Part shown: in pieces, positions 35,128 to 44,401 of the stretch
Numbering within the stretch: the first letter of the stretch is position 1
Layout of the letters: every line of letters begins with the position of its first letter
Virus record (IMG/VR): IMGVR_UViG_3300029267_003445
Location: 1-62,107 of that record
From: a virus
Direction: 5' to 3' (one strand)
DNA length: 62,107 nucleotides
Notes under the pieces: model-generated
Databases searched by the model: none
What the model was told of the DNA's origin: nothing
What the model saw: the letters and a program-made list of their open reading frames with translations, nothing else
Program-made: the position numbers and the translations under genes

Positions 35128-35403
35128 ATGTTTGTTAGTTTTGACTCGTTTACACGGACGCTCAACATGTTGCGGGCCGTGGTGTGTGGGGAGACGGTCA
35201 GTGAGGATCGGATGAAGGCGCGGCTCGTTATTTGTTCTACGTGCCCCCACGTCACGGAGTTGGGGGGCTCTATGAGTTGCGGGATTTGTGGGTGTAAGCT
35301 GAAGGGAGACAAGTCGCTCATTAATCTTGCAAAATACGAGGAGACGGCTGCGTACGGGTGCAAGGCTCCCGGGGGGTCAAAATGGAAAAAGATTGGAGTA
35401 TGA
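35128..35403 (+). CDS. Small zinc-ribbon protein
   Basis: A 91-residue protein with paired cysteines: CSTCPHV and SCGICGCKLK, then YGCK near the C terminus, probably one or two zinc sites. It follows the glycosyltransferase by one base. Small Cys-rich proteins of this type recur near phage glycosyltransferase genes, but the function is unknown. Confidence 0.65.
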   Translation: MFVSFDSFTRTLNMLRAVVCGETVSEDRMKARLVICSTCPHVTELGGSMSCGICGCKLKGDKSLINLAKYEETAAYGCKAPGGSKWKKIGV

Positions 35404-35404
35404 C

Positions 35405-35785
35405 ATGAGAATTGCCGTTGACTTTGACGGAACCATAGTGGAGCACAAATTTCCTGACATAGGCAAGCCCGTCCCGGGAGCGTTTGAGTGGATGCGCCGG
35501 TGGCAGGAGCACGGGGCCACCCTTATTCTCTGGACGATGCGGAGCGGTCTTTACTTAGATGCCGCCGTGGAATATTGTACCCGCGCGGGAATCCAGTTTG
35601 ATGCCGTCAACGAAGGCGTGGGGGACAGGGCATGGACGGAGAGCCCGAAAGCGTACGCAAACATCTATATTGATGACGCTGCGTTTGGGTGCCCTTTGAT
35701 CGAGTCCCAGGAAATGGGTGCCCGCAAGATGGTGGATTGGGACGTTGTGGGACCCTCGGTTTTGGGGCTATTAAAAGGAGTATGA
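35405..35785 (+). CDS. HAD-superfamily phosphatase
   Basis: A 126-residue small HAD hydrolase. Motif I is AVDFDGTIVEH (nucleophile Asp and acid/base Asp), motif II LILWTMRSG, and a C-terminal NIYIDDAAFGCPL provides motif IV Asp residues. A cap domain is absent. In this sugar-transfer neighbourhood it may dephosphorylate a sugar phosphate. It begins one base after the previous stop, with TGGAGTATGAC upstream. Confidence 0.78.
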   Translation: MRIAVDFDGTIVEHKFPDIGKPVPGAFEWMRRWQEHGATLILWTMRSGLYLDAAVEYCTRAGIQFDAVNEGVGDRAWTESPKAYANIYIDDAAFGCPLIESQEMGARKMVDWDVVGPSVLGLLKGV

Positions 35786-35786
35786 C

Positions 35787-37610
35787 ATGGCGAAAGTATT
35801 GTGGCTCTCGGAGTCTATGCAGATGCCGTCCGGGTTCGGGCAACAAACGAAACTCGTTTGCGAAGGATTGGCAAAGCAGGGGCATGATGTGACGGTAATA
35901 TGTCAGGCCGGGCCGAAGTTCAAGGGTAAGCTTCCGCCGAACTTGCGGGAGTGGCGTTTTGATTGTATCTATGACGTTGCACTTGTGGAGCGATTGGCGG
36001 AGAAGCTTCGCCCGGACGTAGTGGTGATTTTCTGGTGCCTGACCATCAATAACATGATGCTTCAAGTGCCGACCGTACCCGCGAACGCGGAATTGTGCGT
36101 GTGGATGCCGTGGGAAGGAACGTCCTTGCCCGAGGGGCACGAGGCGTTGAGTTGCGTGCCCCCTGGTCGGTTCGTGCACTTGTCTCAGTATTCGCAGAAG
36201 CTCTGGTCGCCGTCGGTGGAGTCGAATGTCATAATACCGCACGGGGTTGCGACGGATGAGTTTGAGTATATGTCACATAAACGGCGATCACAGGCGCGGA
36301 AAGAACTGAGAGCGGTGTGGGGACGCCGGTTGCGGCACTCTTTTTCGGAGAGCGATATAATCTTGTTGAACGTGGATCGTAACACCCATCACAAGATGTG
36401 GGACGCCACCTTTGACATCGCCCGCCGTGTAAAGCGGGAGGGACATGACGTGGTGCTAGTGGCACACACGCGCCGCGGGGCCGGGGCAACGATTGAGGGG
36501 CGTCGGTCAGGTGAGATTGGGTATGATTTACCCAAGATGGAGAAACTGTACGGCTTGGAGGGCGACGTATGCTACACCGATTTTGATTGGGGCAACGGCA
36601 TGACCCGCCGCGACCTCGCCGGGCTATACCACCTCTGTGATTTTCGCATCTCGACTTCGCTCGGGGAGGGTTTTGGCATTCCCACGGCGGAGGCGGCGGC
36701 GTGCGGTACCCCGCAGATTTTGAATGCCACCACCACCCTCCCCGAAGTGGTGGGCGACCCCGACTCCCCCTGGTTGGTGCCTCCGAGTACCCTAATCTCG
36801 CGGTCTAACGACCTTTGGGGCATGCCGGACGCGGCGGCAATGGCGCAGAGGCTCTTAGAGCTGGTAAATGCTCCGTCTCGCGTCGCTACGGCGGCTCAAA
36901 AGGCCAAGAGGCATTGTTGCGCCGAGTTTGCCGAGCCTCGCGTACAATCGCTCTGGGGGGCTTATATTCAAGAGCTGGCGAGCGGACGCGCCATCGGTAG
37001 GGCCGGGTTGGAGGGCAGCAAGAAAGGGTCCGACCTTTGGTACGCACATCGGCGGGGGTGGGGGTACCGGCAGAAGGCGCTCGCTACGTTGGCGGCGGCA
37101 GTGGAGACGGTGAAGCGGCTTGTGGGGCCGGGGACCGTGTTGGAGGTGGGGAGTTTCGACGGTGTGTTTTTGGAAATGGCGTTGGAGCACAATATCGACA
37201 TCACGGGCATCGAGCCTGATCCCCGGTCCCGGGAGCGTTGCACGGAGCGGGCGCGCACGTTTCTCGAATCTGCGTCAATCGGATATAATGATGTTTGGCC
37301 CGAGGCCGCTTGTGTTGTGGCGACGGATATTTGGGATTTGGTTACCTCTGCCGCGACTCAAAACGTGCTTGACCATATCGCAGCCTACGAGTGGGCGGTG
37401 TTGCGGTTTCAGCGGAGCGGCGTGTGGGGGCGGGGCCGGGTTTCGGCGGAGTTGTGTCGGGCGCGTTTGAAGGACCGCGGCATGACTCGTCGGGAAGACT
37501 TGGAGCGTATGATACGAAAGAATTTTGCCGAGCATTTAGAGCACGAAATTTGGATGCGCGGTTCCGATACATCTAATATCCCCGCTGGGGTACGCACGGG
37601 AGGAAAGTAA
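35787..37610 (+). CDS. GT4 glycosyltransferase-methyltransferase fusion
   Basis: A 607-residue protein with two catalytic domains. Residues about 1-400 are a GT-B enzyme of the GT4 type: LSESMQMPSGFGQQTKLVCE, IIPHGVATDEF, RNTHHKMWDATFDIARR and the donor motif STSLGEGFGIPTAEAAACGT. Residues about 420-607 form a SAM methyltransferase: WGYRQKALATLAAAVETV, GTVLEVGSFDGVFLEMAL, TGIEPDPRSRERC. A single polypeptide could transfer a sugar and methyl-cap it. The reading frame is continuous, so this is a real fusion. Confidence 0.8.
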   Translation: MAKVLWLSESMQMPSGFGQQTKLVCEGLAKQGHDVTVICQAGPKFKGKLPPNLREWRFDCIYDVALVERLAEKLRPDVVVIFWCLTINNMMLQVPTVPANAELCVWMPWEGTSLPEGHEALSCVPPGRFVHLSQYSQKLWSPSVESNVIIPHGVATDEFEYMSHKRRSQARKELRAVWGRRLRHSFSESDIILLNVDRNTHHKMWDATFDIARRVKREGHDVVLVAHTRRGAGATIEGRRSGEIGYDLPKMEKLYGLEGDVCYTDFDWGNGMTRRDLAGLYHLCDFRISTSLGEGFGIPTAEAAACGTPQILNATTTLPEVVGDPDSPWLVPPSTLISRSNDLWGMPDAAAMAQRLLELVNAPSRVATAAQKAKRHCCAEFAEPRVQSLWGAYIQELASGRAIGRAGLEGSKKGSDLWYAHRRGWGYRQKALATLAAAVETVKRLVGPGTVLEVGSFDGVFLEMALEHNIDITGIEPDPRSRERCTERARTFLESASIGYNDVWPEAACVVATDIWDLVTSAATQNVLDHIAAYEWAVLRFQRSGVWGRGRVSAELCRARLKDRGMTRREDLERMIRKNFAEHLEHEIWMRGSDTSNIPAGVRTGGK

Positions 37611-38200
37611 TGTCTACACGTGAGATTCTACAAGTCAATGGGACGCAACTGCTGTTCGCGGATGCTGTCGATTTTCCAAACGCGGGCGCGGGTCCACCGA
37701 CAACGGCGGCAAACGACATTCGCATCACATCTCCAGACACCCCCACGAAAGTTCAACTGGACTTGACGGGAATCGCGGCGGCTGCGGCGAGGCAGTCAAC
37801 GAAAACGGCGGACCTTGGTTCGGCGTGGGCGGCGGAGTGGCTGTTGGGGGCGTGCATTGAGTGGGAGGCGGCTCCAACGGCGGGTGGAACAGTTGACTTC
37901 TATTGGGCGGGCTCCCCGTCATCCACGGCTGCGACTGGTAACCCCGGCAACGCGTCGGGGGCGGATGCTGCGTTCACGGTAGCGGGGTTGACGCAATTGC
38001 TCCTCATCGGTTCTATGACCGTTCTCAATCAGGTGGTCAACATTGATACCGACATCGCGCGGTTTTGGATGCCGTACCGATACGGTTCCTTGGTTGTGGT
38101 AAACAGCACGGACGCAGCATTTCGATCTACGGCGACGGCAATGGACGAAACGCATATCACTCTTACACCACTCATCCCCGACATTCAGGCAGCGGCGTAA
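37610..38200 (+). CDS. Virion structural protein (putative)
   Basis: A 196-residue Ala/Thr-rich beta protein: LQVNGTQLLFADAVDFPNAG, KTADLGSAWAAEWLLGACIE and RFWMPYRYGSLVVVNSTDAA. It resembles small phage tail or decoration proteins that precede LamG-type fibres. TAATG overlap with the upstream gene, one base before the next. Function unproven. Confidence 0.6.
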   Translation: MSTREILQVNGTQLLFADAVDFPNAGAGPPTTAANDIRITSPDTPTKVQLDLTGIAAAAARQSTKTADLGSAWAAEWLLGACIEWEAAPTAGGTVDFYWAGSPSSTAATGNPGNASGADAAFTVAGLTQLLLIGSMTVLNQVVNIDTDIARFWMPYRYGSLVVVNSTDAAFRSTATAMDETHITLTPLIPDIQAAA

Positions 38201-38201
38201 G

Positions 38202-39755
38202 ATGAAACACGGTCTGGCGATACCTTCGTATAAAGGACGATTTGCGCCGCGGGACGGCTTGCCGCGGTATCCAAACCTCTGGCGAGGGCTTGTCGGGGCA
38301 TGGTATCCGACATTGGGACCGACCGGGTTGACATTGCGAGATTGGAGCGGGCGGGGCAATCACGGGACGCTGACAAATATGGCCCCGGCGACGGATTGGT
38401 TCGTCGGTCAGGTGGGCCACGGGCTCGACTTCGACGGTTCCGATGATCGCGTCAACTGCGGAAACAATACGCTTTTCAACTTTTCAGGTCCGTTTTCTTT
38501 TGTGGTATTGTTTGAGCACACCGAAGTCAACACCTTTGTTGGGCTTCTCTCAAAAGCGGACGCCGTAGACTGGGGCAACAATGCCGGGTGGCATTGTGGA
38601 ATAGGAGACGCGGGCGAGTGGTGGATGACACTAGGCGACGGCGCGGCTCGTAAGAAAATTGCGACGACCGCATGGGGATCGATGAGTGGCGAATTATGGT
38701 CTTATGCTGGGGTCTGGGACGGTCCCGGTCATAGCGGTCGGCTGTACCGCGACGGCGTTGAAGCGCCTACGTATAGCTACCAAGAAACATCCGCAAACCT
38801 CACAGCGGGGGCCGCCGACCTCATCATCGGTGGTTACTATGACCTAGCACCGCGGCGATGCATCGCTGCGAAAATATATGCCGTACTTCTTTATCCCCGG
38901 GTTCTCGCTCCCGCCGAGCTTCAACACCTCTACCGCGACCCGTTCGCACCGCTGCGATTAAGACAGCGGAGGTGGAGGGACCCGGACCGTATCTGGGGAG
39001 GAGGAACCGGCCCGGTCGATGGCTTGTTTGCGACGGGGATAAATTGGTCGGGGGACACTGCGCCGGGCGGGGATGACGAGGTGACTTTTGACGCTACGGA
39101 CGTGACCGATTGCGATGTAAACGCGGACGCCTCGGGTACCGCGGCGCTTGCAACGCTAGAGGCCGCGGCGGGGTACACGGGACACCTTGACGGTTCTTTG
39201 CATGACAAGGACGTGACCGTGTTAGGAGCTATGACGCTGGATTGTACGGAGTGGTCGGTGGGCGGCGGCGAGTGGAGAGTGGGCGGGGACTTTGACTGTG
39301 CTGACGTGGGCACGGTAAATCCCAATCGCGGAACAGTGACATTTGACGGGGCGGGAAATCAATCCGTTGATTTAGGTGCCCTCACATTGCCGAATCTTCG
39401 TAGTGAAAAAAGTGGCGGTGTCCTTACGTTCGTGGACGGGTGGACGGCGACGAGCTTTGTTGCCACGATAGGCGGCACGATAAATTTCAATCAACAGACC
39501 GTAGAGACAACCGGCCCGTTGTCCATTACACCTCCAGTACAAGTTTCGGGCGGGGGAGATTTAGACAGCGTGAGCATCACATGCGGTGGGTTGCTCACGC
39601 TTAAAGGGGCGGCGGGTGCTTTGCTCGATTTGGATGCGACGGGGACATGGACGCTAGATGCAAACGGTAGAACGGATGTAGCCTATGTAAGCGTGTCGGA
39701 GTGTGATGCGTCCGGTGGTAATACGATATACGCTCGCAACTCGGACAATAATTAG
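38202..39755 (+). CDS. LamG-domain tail fibre protein
   Basis: A 517-residue protein. Residues about 25-250 are a LamG/concanavalin-like lectin domain: LVGAWYPTLGPTGLTLRDWS, GHGLDFDGSDDRVNCGN, LYRDGVEAPTYSY, then YPRVLAPAELQHLYRDPFA. The C-terminal half is a beta-helix-like region with VDVT and CDV repeats. This lectin type with the YRDPFAP ending is common in fibres of uncultured phages, and I associate it with planctomycete-type sequences, only as a weak host hint. Likely host recognition. Confidence 0.75.
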   Translation: MKHGLAIPSYKGRFAPRDGLPRYPNLWRGLVGAWYPTLGPTGLTLRDWSGRGNHGTLTNMAPATDWFVGQVGHGLDFDGSDDRVNCGNNTLFNFSGPFSFVVLFEHTEVNTFVGLLSKADAVDWGNNAGWHCGIGDAGEWWMTLGDGAARKKIATTAWGSMSGELWSYAGVWDGPGHSGRLYRDGVEAPTYSYQETSANLTAGAADLIIGGYYDLAPRRCIAAKIYAVLLYPRVLAPAELQHLYRDPFAPLRLRQRRWRDPDRIWGGGTGPVDGLFATGINWSGDTAPGGDDEVTFDATDVTDCDVNADASGTAALATLEAAAGYTGHLDGSLHDKDVTVLGAMTLDCTEWSVGGGEWRVGGDFDCADVGTVNPNRGTVTFDGAGNQSVDLGALTLPNLRSEKSGGVLTFVDGWTATSFVATIGGTINFNQQTVETTGPLSITPPVQVSGGGDLDSVSITCGGLLTLKGAAGALLDLDATGTWTLDANGRTDVAYVSVSECDASGGNTIYARNSDNN

Positions 39756-39765
39756 GGACCCCACG

Positions 39766-41757
39766 ATGCCAAATGTGAATTGGAATTTCTATGCCGACAT
39801 GTACGCGGATTTGACCGAGTGGCAAGTTTCTTGCTTCTTGCGGTCTAGTTATAGTGCGACCGTGCATTTTACGGATGAGGGGGACCAGTGGACCGATGAT
39901 GCAGTGCTTGGCAAACCGATAGAGGTGTGGTTGGAAGCGTCGGCGGACCTGTTGGGGAACGTTCCCGCGGGGTGTTGGGAGGGGGATGTTCGATGGGTGT
40001 ACGGTCTGGTCAGCAATCGGGAAGACAATAATGTGGTGTCGGACCACACTGTTTCGCTGCGGGTTGTTTCGTTTGCGTCCCGGCTCAGCAATAAGCCAGC
40101 GAATACTGAGCGGCTGTCCGGCACGTGTAAGGAAGCGCTGGAGCTATTGGCCTCCCGGTACGGGGGCCTCCCGGCTGCGATGTACGACTTCACGGATTGC
40201 GGGGCGAACCCGATGCATGAAATTGTTGCGGGGAGCGACCTGTTGGGAGAGATGGGCCGAATTGCGGCGGCGGGGCGGTGTGATTTGTGTGTGCAACGAG
40301 ACGGGGTGTTGACCGCGGTCGCATGGAAAGATGCAAGTTCCGCCGTTGATACCGTAATCCCGCCGCAAGCCGTGGAGCAGGCGCGCCGGGTAAGTGCGGT
40401 TGAGGGGGCTGCGGGCGGCGTGCCGACGCGTATTCGTGTGCGGGGCAAGTACCGAACCGATTATGATTGCGGGGAGGTGGACTTTACCAAATCGCAACTC
40501 CCGTCAACGAGCACTCCGGCAGGGGGCGGGAACCAGCCTACGCGGGGCGCTGCGCAAAAGTGCATCATGACCGGCAAGGGCACCCCGGCAATCATTGCAA
40601 AACAGGCAGCGGACGGCAACGGGGAGGACATTGATAATTCCGATGTACAGACCTCGTGGGGGTCCGCGAAACTGGTTGGGGAGGGGGGAGAGAGTTCGCC
40701 GCCCGGGTTCTTTCAAACACAAATCACCGGCCCTGATGATTACGTCCCCGCGGGAGAGCAGTCTGTTACCGTTGAGAGGCAGGGCAGAAAGCACCCGATG
40801 GCGGAGATAGAGGCGGCGGTCGCAAAATACGAGAGGCTCGCACAAGAGCGGGAGGCAGAGGCGCAGGGGCAAGAGAGCATGACGCGGCGGCTGGGAGCCA
40901 AGCCGGGCGGGCGGGGCGTTGGCGGCGTCTCAGGCGGCTTCGCGGGGTTCGCTCCATGGGGCGGCGGTAGTCCCGATCACAACACGGACGAGCCCGAGGC
41001 AACGCAGATTGAGCTGGTATTGGAGGACCCCGATTTGATGGCGTTGTACGGGGTGATTGACGAGGATATTTGGAACCCGTACGTGAGCAATCTGGATACG
41101 CTGTTTGAGATAGCGGTTCGGCGTTTCCAAGAAGCAAAAATGCTTGAGGACCAGTGGGACGTGCGGTGTGCATACCTGCCTTGTCTGCAACTGGGGGACG
41201 TGGTGACCTTTACGGTACCGCAAACACTGGAAGAGATTACGGGCGCGGTAACCGGCATCCGTCTAGGCTACGAGCCTTCGCCAAGTGCAACGATGGATTT
41301 GACGGTGGAGGCACTCACTTCGCTGGGGACTACGGAGTACGTGTCACCGAATTTGCTGGAGTGCTCTATTTTCCAAGGCGCGGCCGTGTCCACCGAGAAC
41401 GCGGTGTGGACTAAATCAGACAAGTGGTGTTGTCGGTGTGGAGACGGTCGCTTGAAGCTAGATGCGTCGTGCACAAATCCGGCCGACGCGTACGCGTATC
41501 AGGATATTTATTTGGGGGCTGGTGATTACGAGGCTCGCATTTTCAACGATAACGCGGGCGGCGGTGCGGCTGCGAAACTGATTCTCTACGATAGTAGTCT
41601 GGTTGAGATTGACAACGTGGATTTGCTCGGCGGGGAGTCGGAGGAGAAGGTGGAGTTCACACTAGTCGCCGCGGACACCGTGCGGTTTGAGATACGTGCA
41701 ACAATTGGCATCTGGTGGGTATGGAGGCCGACACTGGTGAAAGTCAAAACCGCTTAG
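39766..41757 (+). CDS. Tail hub/tip-like protein
   Basis: A 663-residue protein at the end of the tail module. The first 220 residues resemble a hub domain with oligonucleotide-binding-like strands (EWQVSCFLRSSYSATVHF, DHTVSLRVVSFASRLSNKPA). A Gly/Pro-rich linker follows; then DIWNPYVSNLDTLFEIAVRR and YLPCLQLGDVVTFTVPQTLE ending DLTVEAL, frequent in tail-tip proteins. The last 130 residues are a jelly-roll (DAYAYQDIYLGAGDYEARIF). No peptidase motif seen. ATG 39766 chosen on spacing. Confidence 0.65.
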   Translation: MPNVNWNFYADMYADLTEWQVSCFLRSSYSATVHFTDEGDQWTDDAVLGKPIEVWLEASADLLGNVPAGCWEGDVRWVYGLVSNREDNNVVSDHTVSLRVVSFASRLSNKPANTERLSGTCKEALELLASRYGGLPAAMYDFTDCGANPMHEIVAGSDLLGEMGRIAAAGRCDLCVQRDGVLTAVAWKDASSAVDTVIPPQAVEQARRVSAVEGAAGGVPTRIRVRGKYRTDYDCGEVDFTKSQLPSTSTPAGGGNQPTRGAAQKCIMTGKGTPAIIAKQAADGNGEDIDNSDVQTSWGSAKLVGEGGESSPPGFFQTQITGPDDYVPAGEQSVTVERQGRKHPMAEIEAAVAKYERLAQEREAEAQGQESMTRRLGAKPGGRGVGGVSGGFAGFAPWGGGSPDHNTDEPEATQIELVLEDPDLMALYGVIDEDIWNPYVSNLDTLFEIAVRRFQEAKMLEDQWDVRCAYLPCLQLGDVVTFTVPQTLEEITGAVTGIRLGYEPSPSATMDLTVEALTSLGTTEYVSPNLLECSIFQGAAVSTENAVWTKSDKWCCRCGDGRLKLDASCTNPADAYAYQDIYLGAGDYEARIFNDNAGGGAAAKLILYDSSLVEIDNVDLLGGESEEKVEFTLVAADTVRFEIRATIGIWWVWRPTLVKVKTA

Positions 41758-41760
41758 CGC

Positions 41761-41789
41761 TTGCTCTTGGGCGAACCTTTTGCTATACT
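41761..41789 (+). promoter_or_regulatory. Putative promoter before 41826 gene
   Basis: TTGCTC (41761-41766), 17-bp spacer, TATACT (41784-41789) followed by TGG, in the 68-bp gap after the tail module. The -10 and following TTGG match the promoters at 56172 and 58917; the -35 matches consensus at only three bases. Confidence 0.55.
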
Positions 41790-41825
41790 TGGTGAAAAAT
41801 ATGCGCTTTTATCAAGGAGACTAAA

Positions 41826-42290
41826 ATGGATAACAGATGGCGGAGTGGTAACACAAATACAGTGGAGGTCGTTCCATCAGCGCCGATTGACCCCGGGACG
41901 CTCGTGTATTTATCTCGCGGTCAGGCGTGGCCGATGCAAGTGGACATGCAAGGGGCTCGCGGGGAGTGGGATTTGCAGAATGCGTGTCTTCTCACACATG
42001 AGCGGCTTCGGGCTTTCTTGGGGGTGGTAATGGCGACCACTCCCCGCAACATGCTTCGGGTGGCGACCACGGGCGTGTTCGAGTTCGATTGTATTGCCCT
42101 GAAGAAACGGCAAGCCGTGCGGGGCGGTGTGTTTGAGGTGGGGGATACTCTCGGTATAATTGGGGACCATACGTTGTGCTATTCGCCTCTTATTGAAACG
42201 GCGATTGCCCGGGTCGCGGTACGTTGCCCGTCACCGTCTCCCGCTGTTCACGCAAGTATTCGTAGTCGTGTCATGGGGTATTCCGTATGA
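41826..42290 (+). CDS. Hypothetical protein
   Basis: A 154-residue beta-rich protein, VEVVPSAPIDPGTLVYLSRG, with several short hydrophobic strands and ending in a basic tail. The PIDPGTLVYLSRGQAWPM region is reminiscent of small capsid-stabilising proteins, but the gene sits between tail and replication modules. It has a good AAGGAGACT site and overlaps the next gene by ATGA. Confidence 0.55.
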   Translation: MDNRWRSGNTNTVEVVPSAPIDPGTLVYLSRGQAWPMQVDMQGARGEWDLQNACLLTHERLRAFLGVVMATTPRNMLRVATTGVFEFDCIALKKRQAVRGGVFEVGDTLGIIGDHTLCYSPLIETAIARVAVRCPSPSPAVHASIRSRVMGYSV

Positions 42291-43123
42291 ACCGGGACCT
42301 TGCAAAAGTATTTCATAGCGAGCAGGCCAAATCCCTATCGCCTACCTCTATCCTCGTGTATTGCCTGATGCTCACAGATGTATTTGCGCAATACTCCCCC
42401 GGTGCACGTGCGTGCAAGGGCTCGGGAATGCTTATCTCCGATATTGGGCGGCGGGAGCTGGAGATGCGGTGTGGCGGCGGGGAAGGGACCAGGAGGTTAC
42501 CGTATGCCCTCCGCGCATTGATTGAGGCGGGGTGGATAAAAGAGGTTTCCGGGGGTCGGTATTCTTTGGGGGAGACGAAAGACGGGTTGCAATGGTATGC
42601 TCTGGGGGAGAAGAAAACACCGCGGACTGCCGGAGCCGAGAAGGTACTTGCGGCGGCTCGTCGGGGAGCGGAGAGGCTCGCTAAGGAGGCGAAAGAAGCG
42701 CGGAAGCGGCGAGCGGCGTGGCCGCGGCGGCGAGCGGCGCGGGAGGAGTTGAAAACCCCGGCCCTTTCCGTGTTTCTGAGTCATCGTTTCCGGGAGCTGT
42801 TCGGGGCAACGTTCAAAACAACTCCCAGCGACCTACCGACTCGCAAGATGCAGAATATTTACATGCATCAATTCTCAAAATACTTGGATGAAAACGAGGA
42901 GGAGTGCGAGGCGTTCCTTGTGTGGTTCTTCACGCGATGGGACGACATCTGTACGGCATGGGGGATAGTCGGGCATCGCCCCCGGATGCGATTGCTTGCG
43001 AGTAAAAGGATGGTTCAGCAATTGCAAAAGTGGCGAACGTCTGGTTTTAAGGCGCGGGAGTCCGTTGTGGCTGATCGGGCGGATGCGGAAAAGATTACGG
43101 CGGCAAAGGACAGGGGGTGGTGA
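42287..43123 (+). CDS. Replication initiator-like winged-helix protein
   Basis: A 278-residue protein. Residues about 20-95 look like a winged helix (SPTSILVYCLMLTDVFAQYS ... RRLPYALRALIEAGWIKEVSGGRYSL). A basic Ala/Arg/Lys-rich linker follows, then a helical C-terminal domain. Such proteins sit before helicase loader and helicase genes, as here, and open the origin or recruit the loader (like DnaD or lambda O). Palindrome site 6 is inside. Identity inferred from context and fold pattern. Confidence 0.6.
   Translation: MNRDLAKVFHSEQAKSLSPTSILVYCLMLTDVFAQYSPGARACKGSGMLISDIGRRELEMRCGGGEGTRRLPYALRALIEAGWIKEVSGGRYSLGETKDGLQWYALGEKKTPRTAGAEKVLAAARRGAERLAKEAKEARKRRAAWPRRRAAREELKTPALSVFLSHRFRELFGATFKTTPSDLPTRKMQNIYMHQFSKYLDENEEECEAFLVWFFTRWDDICTAWGIVGHRPRMRLLASKRMVQQLQKWRTSGFKARESVVADRADAEKITAAKDRGW
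42402..42417. promoter_or_regulatory. 16-bp palindrome, site 6 (intragenic)
   Basis: GTGCACGTGCGTGCAA inside the initiator-like gene. Phage origins are often in the initiator gene, so this copy could also act near an origin (speculation). Confidence 0.6.
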
Positions 43124-43851
43124 TGGCGGTATGGTATGCATCCCCTTATTTTTGTGAGGAGGCGCTAGTCCGGGCGCGGCATCTGTATCTAGGTGAGGCG
43201 GTGTCTGTTTTCGTGTGGGGCGAGAGTGACGTGACCACGCAAGGGGACCCAAATCCTTACCATTTTCCCGAGAGCGAAAAAGAAGCTAACGTGCTGACGT
43301 TGCGGGTGCCCCAAATCAGCGAGGACCCGCGGGAGCAGGAGGACCTGACATTTCAAACGTGGGCGACGTATGTTGCCGCGCAGTGTCAGGATGAGGACTT
43401 GATAATTTTATCGGACGCGGACGAGCTGATTCGCCGGGAGGCAATAACGCAAGCGAACGAGCAGTGCGTGACTTATTTGACCCTCCAACAATATTATTTT
43501 TGTTACCATCCCTCCTATCTACGGCAAGTGAGTTGGAGGTGCGCTAAAGTCTTTCGGGGCCGTTTTTTAAAATCGCTCCTCCGGCAGGGGGTTCTTCTGC
43601 ACGTGTTTCGACACCTGAAATACGAACACCCGTTGCGGGATGCGGGGTGGCACTTGACAAATTTCGGCGGCTCGGAAATGGTGGCGGTAAAGCATCGCAG
43701 TTTTCGGCACGCGAAGGAAAACCGGCTGTCCTATGAGGAGGGGATGCGCACGATGAAGACCCCGGCGGGGCATCCGCTTGTTCGTGTAAATCCGCTGGAT
43801 TATTTCCCCTCGAACCTATTAGACCTGTTGGAGGTGGGGTATGCTCACTGA
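43123..43851 (+). CDS. GT17-like glycosyltransferase
   Basis: A 242-residue protein of the GT17 (beta-1,4-mannosyl-glycoprotein N-acetylglucosaminyltransferase) type: YFCEEALVRARHLYLGEAVS, LIILSDADELIRREA (metal-binding acidic motif near residue 95), VSWRCAKVFRG and DAGWHLTNFGGSEMVAVK. Start ATG 43123 overlaps the initiator-like stop; two GTG codons just upstream are alternatives. It is embedded between the initiator-like gene and helicase loader, an odd place for a sugar transferase. DNA, protein or glycan could be the acceptor. Confidence 0.78.
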   Translation: MAVWYASPYFCEEALVRARHLYLGEAVSVFVWGESDVTTQGDPNPYHFPESEKEANVLTLRVPQISEDPREQEDLTFQTWATYVAAQCQDEDLIILSDADELIRREAITQANEQCVTYLTLQQYYFCYHPSYLRQVSWRCAKVFRGRFLKSLLRQGVLLHVFRHLKYEHPLRDAGWHLTNFGGSEMVAVKHRSFRHAKENRLSYEEGMRTMKTPAGHPLVRVNPLDYFPSNLLDLLEVGYAH

Positions 43852-44401
43852 GGCACATCTTCAGTATATGGGAATCCCTCAAGCGCACTGGCGTGCAACG
43901 TTGGCACAGATTCCTGTCCATTGTGCGCACGCGGACTTCTTTGCGGAGTACGTTGACAACATTGTAGCGAATGTGAAAAAGCCGCGGGGGTTGTATTTGT
44001 TTGGATTTTGCAGCATGGGAAAAAGCGCATGCGCGGCGATTGCGTTGAAGGCCGCGGCGGCGCATGAGGTGTATGGATTTTGGATAAACGCGAAGACTGT
44101 TGCCTCGCATGTTATTCAGGAAACGGAATGGCGGGATGGGCGTACGACATACGATTTCTGTTTGCAGTCCCCGTTACTGGTGATTGATGAGGTCCAATTG
44201 CGCGGGGACTCCCGTTTCACTGAAACTATTATTGAGGATTTGGTTCGGTCACGGGTGGACGATATGCTATGCACAATTATCACAAGTAATCATACGCCCG
44301 AAGTGCTGAAAGAAAGATATGCGTCGCTTGGCTCCGTTCTTATGGAGGCGGTCTTGCCGCTAAAAGTAGATGGGCACAATTTTCGGGAGGGCATGGTGTG
44401 A
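43841..44401 (+). CDS. DnaC-like helicase loader
   Basis: A 186-residue AAA+ ATPase: Walker A GFCSMGKSACAAI around residue 54, Walker B PLLVIDEVQLRGD around residue 111, sensor-1-like TIITSNHTPEVLKERYAS. It is short, lacking most of the N-terminal helicase-binding domain of DnaC, comparable to many phage loaders. It overlaps the GT17 gene by 11 bases and the helicase gene by four. Confidence 0.85.
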   Translation: MLTEAHLQYMGIPQAHWRATLAQIPVHCAHADFFAEYVDNIVANVKKPRGLYLFGFCSMGKSACAAIALKAAAAHEVYGFWINAKTVASHVIQETEWRDGRTTYDFCLQSPLLVIDEVQLRGDSRFTETIIEDLVRSRVDDMLCTIITSNHTPEVLKERYASLGSVLMEAVLPLKVDGHNFREGMV

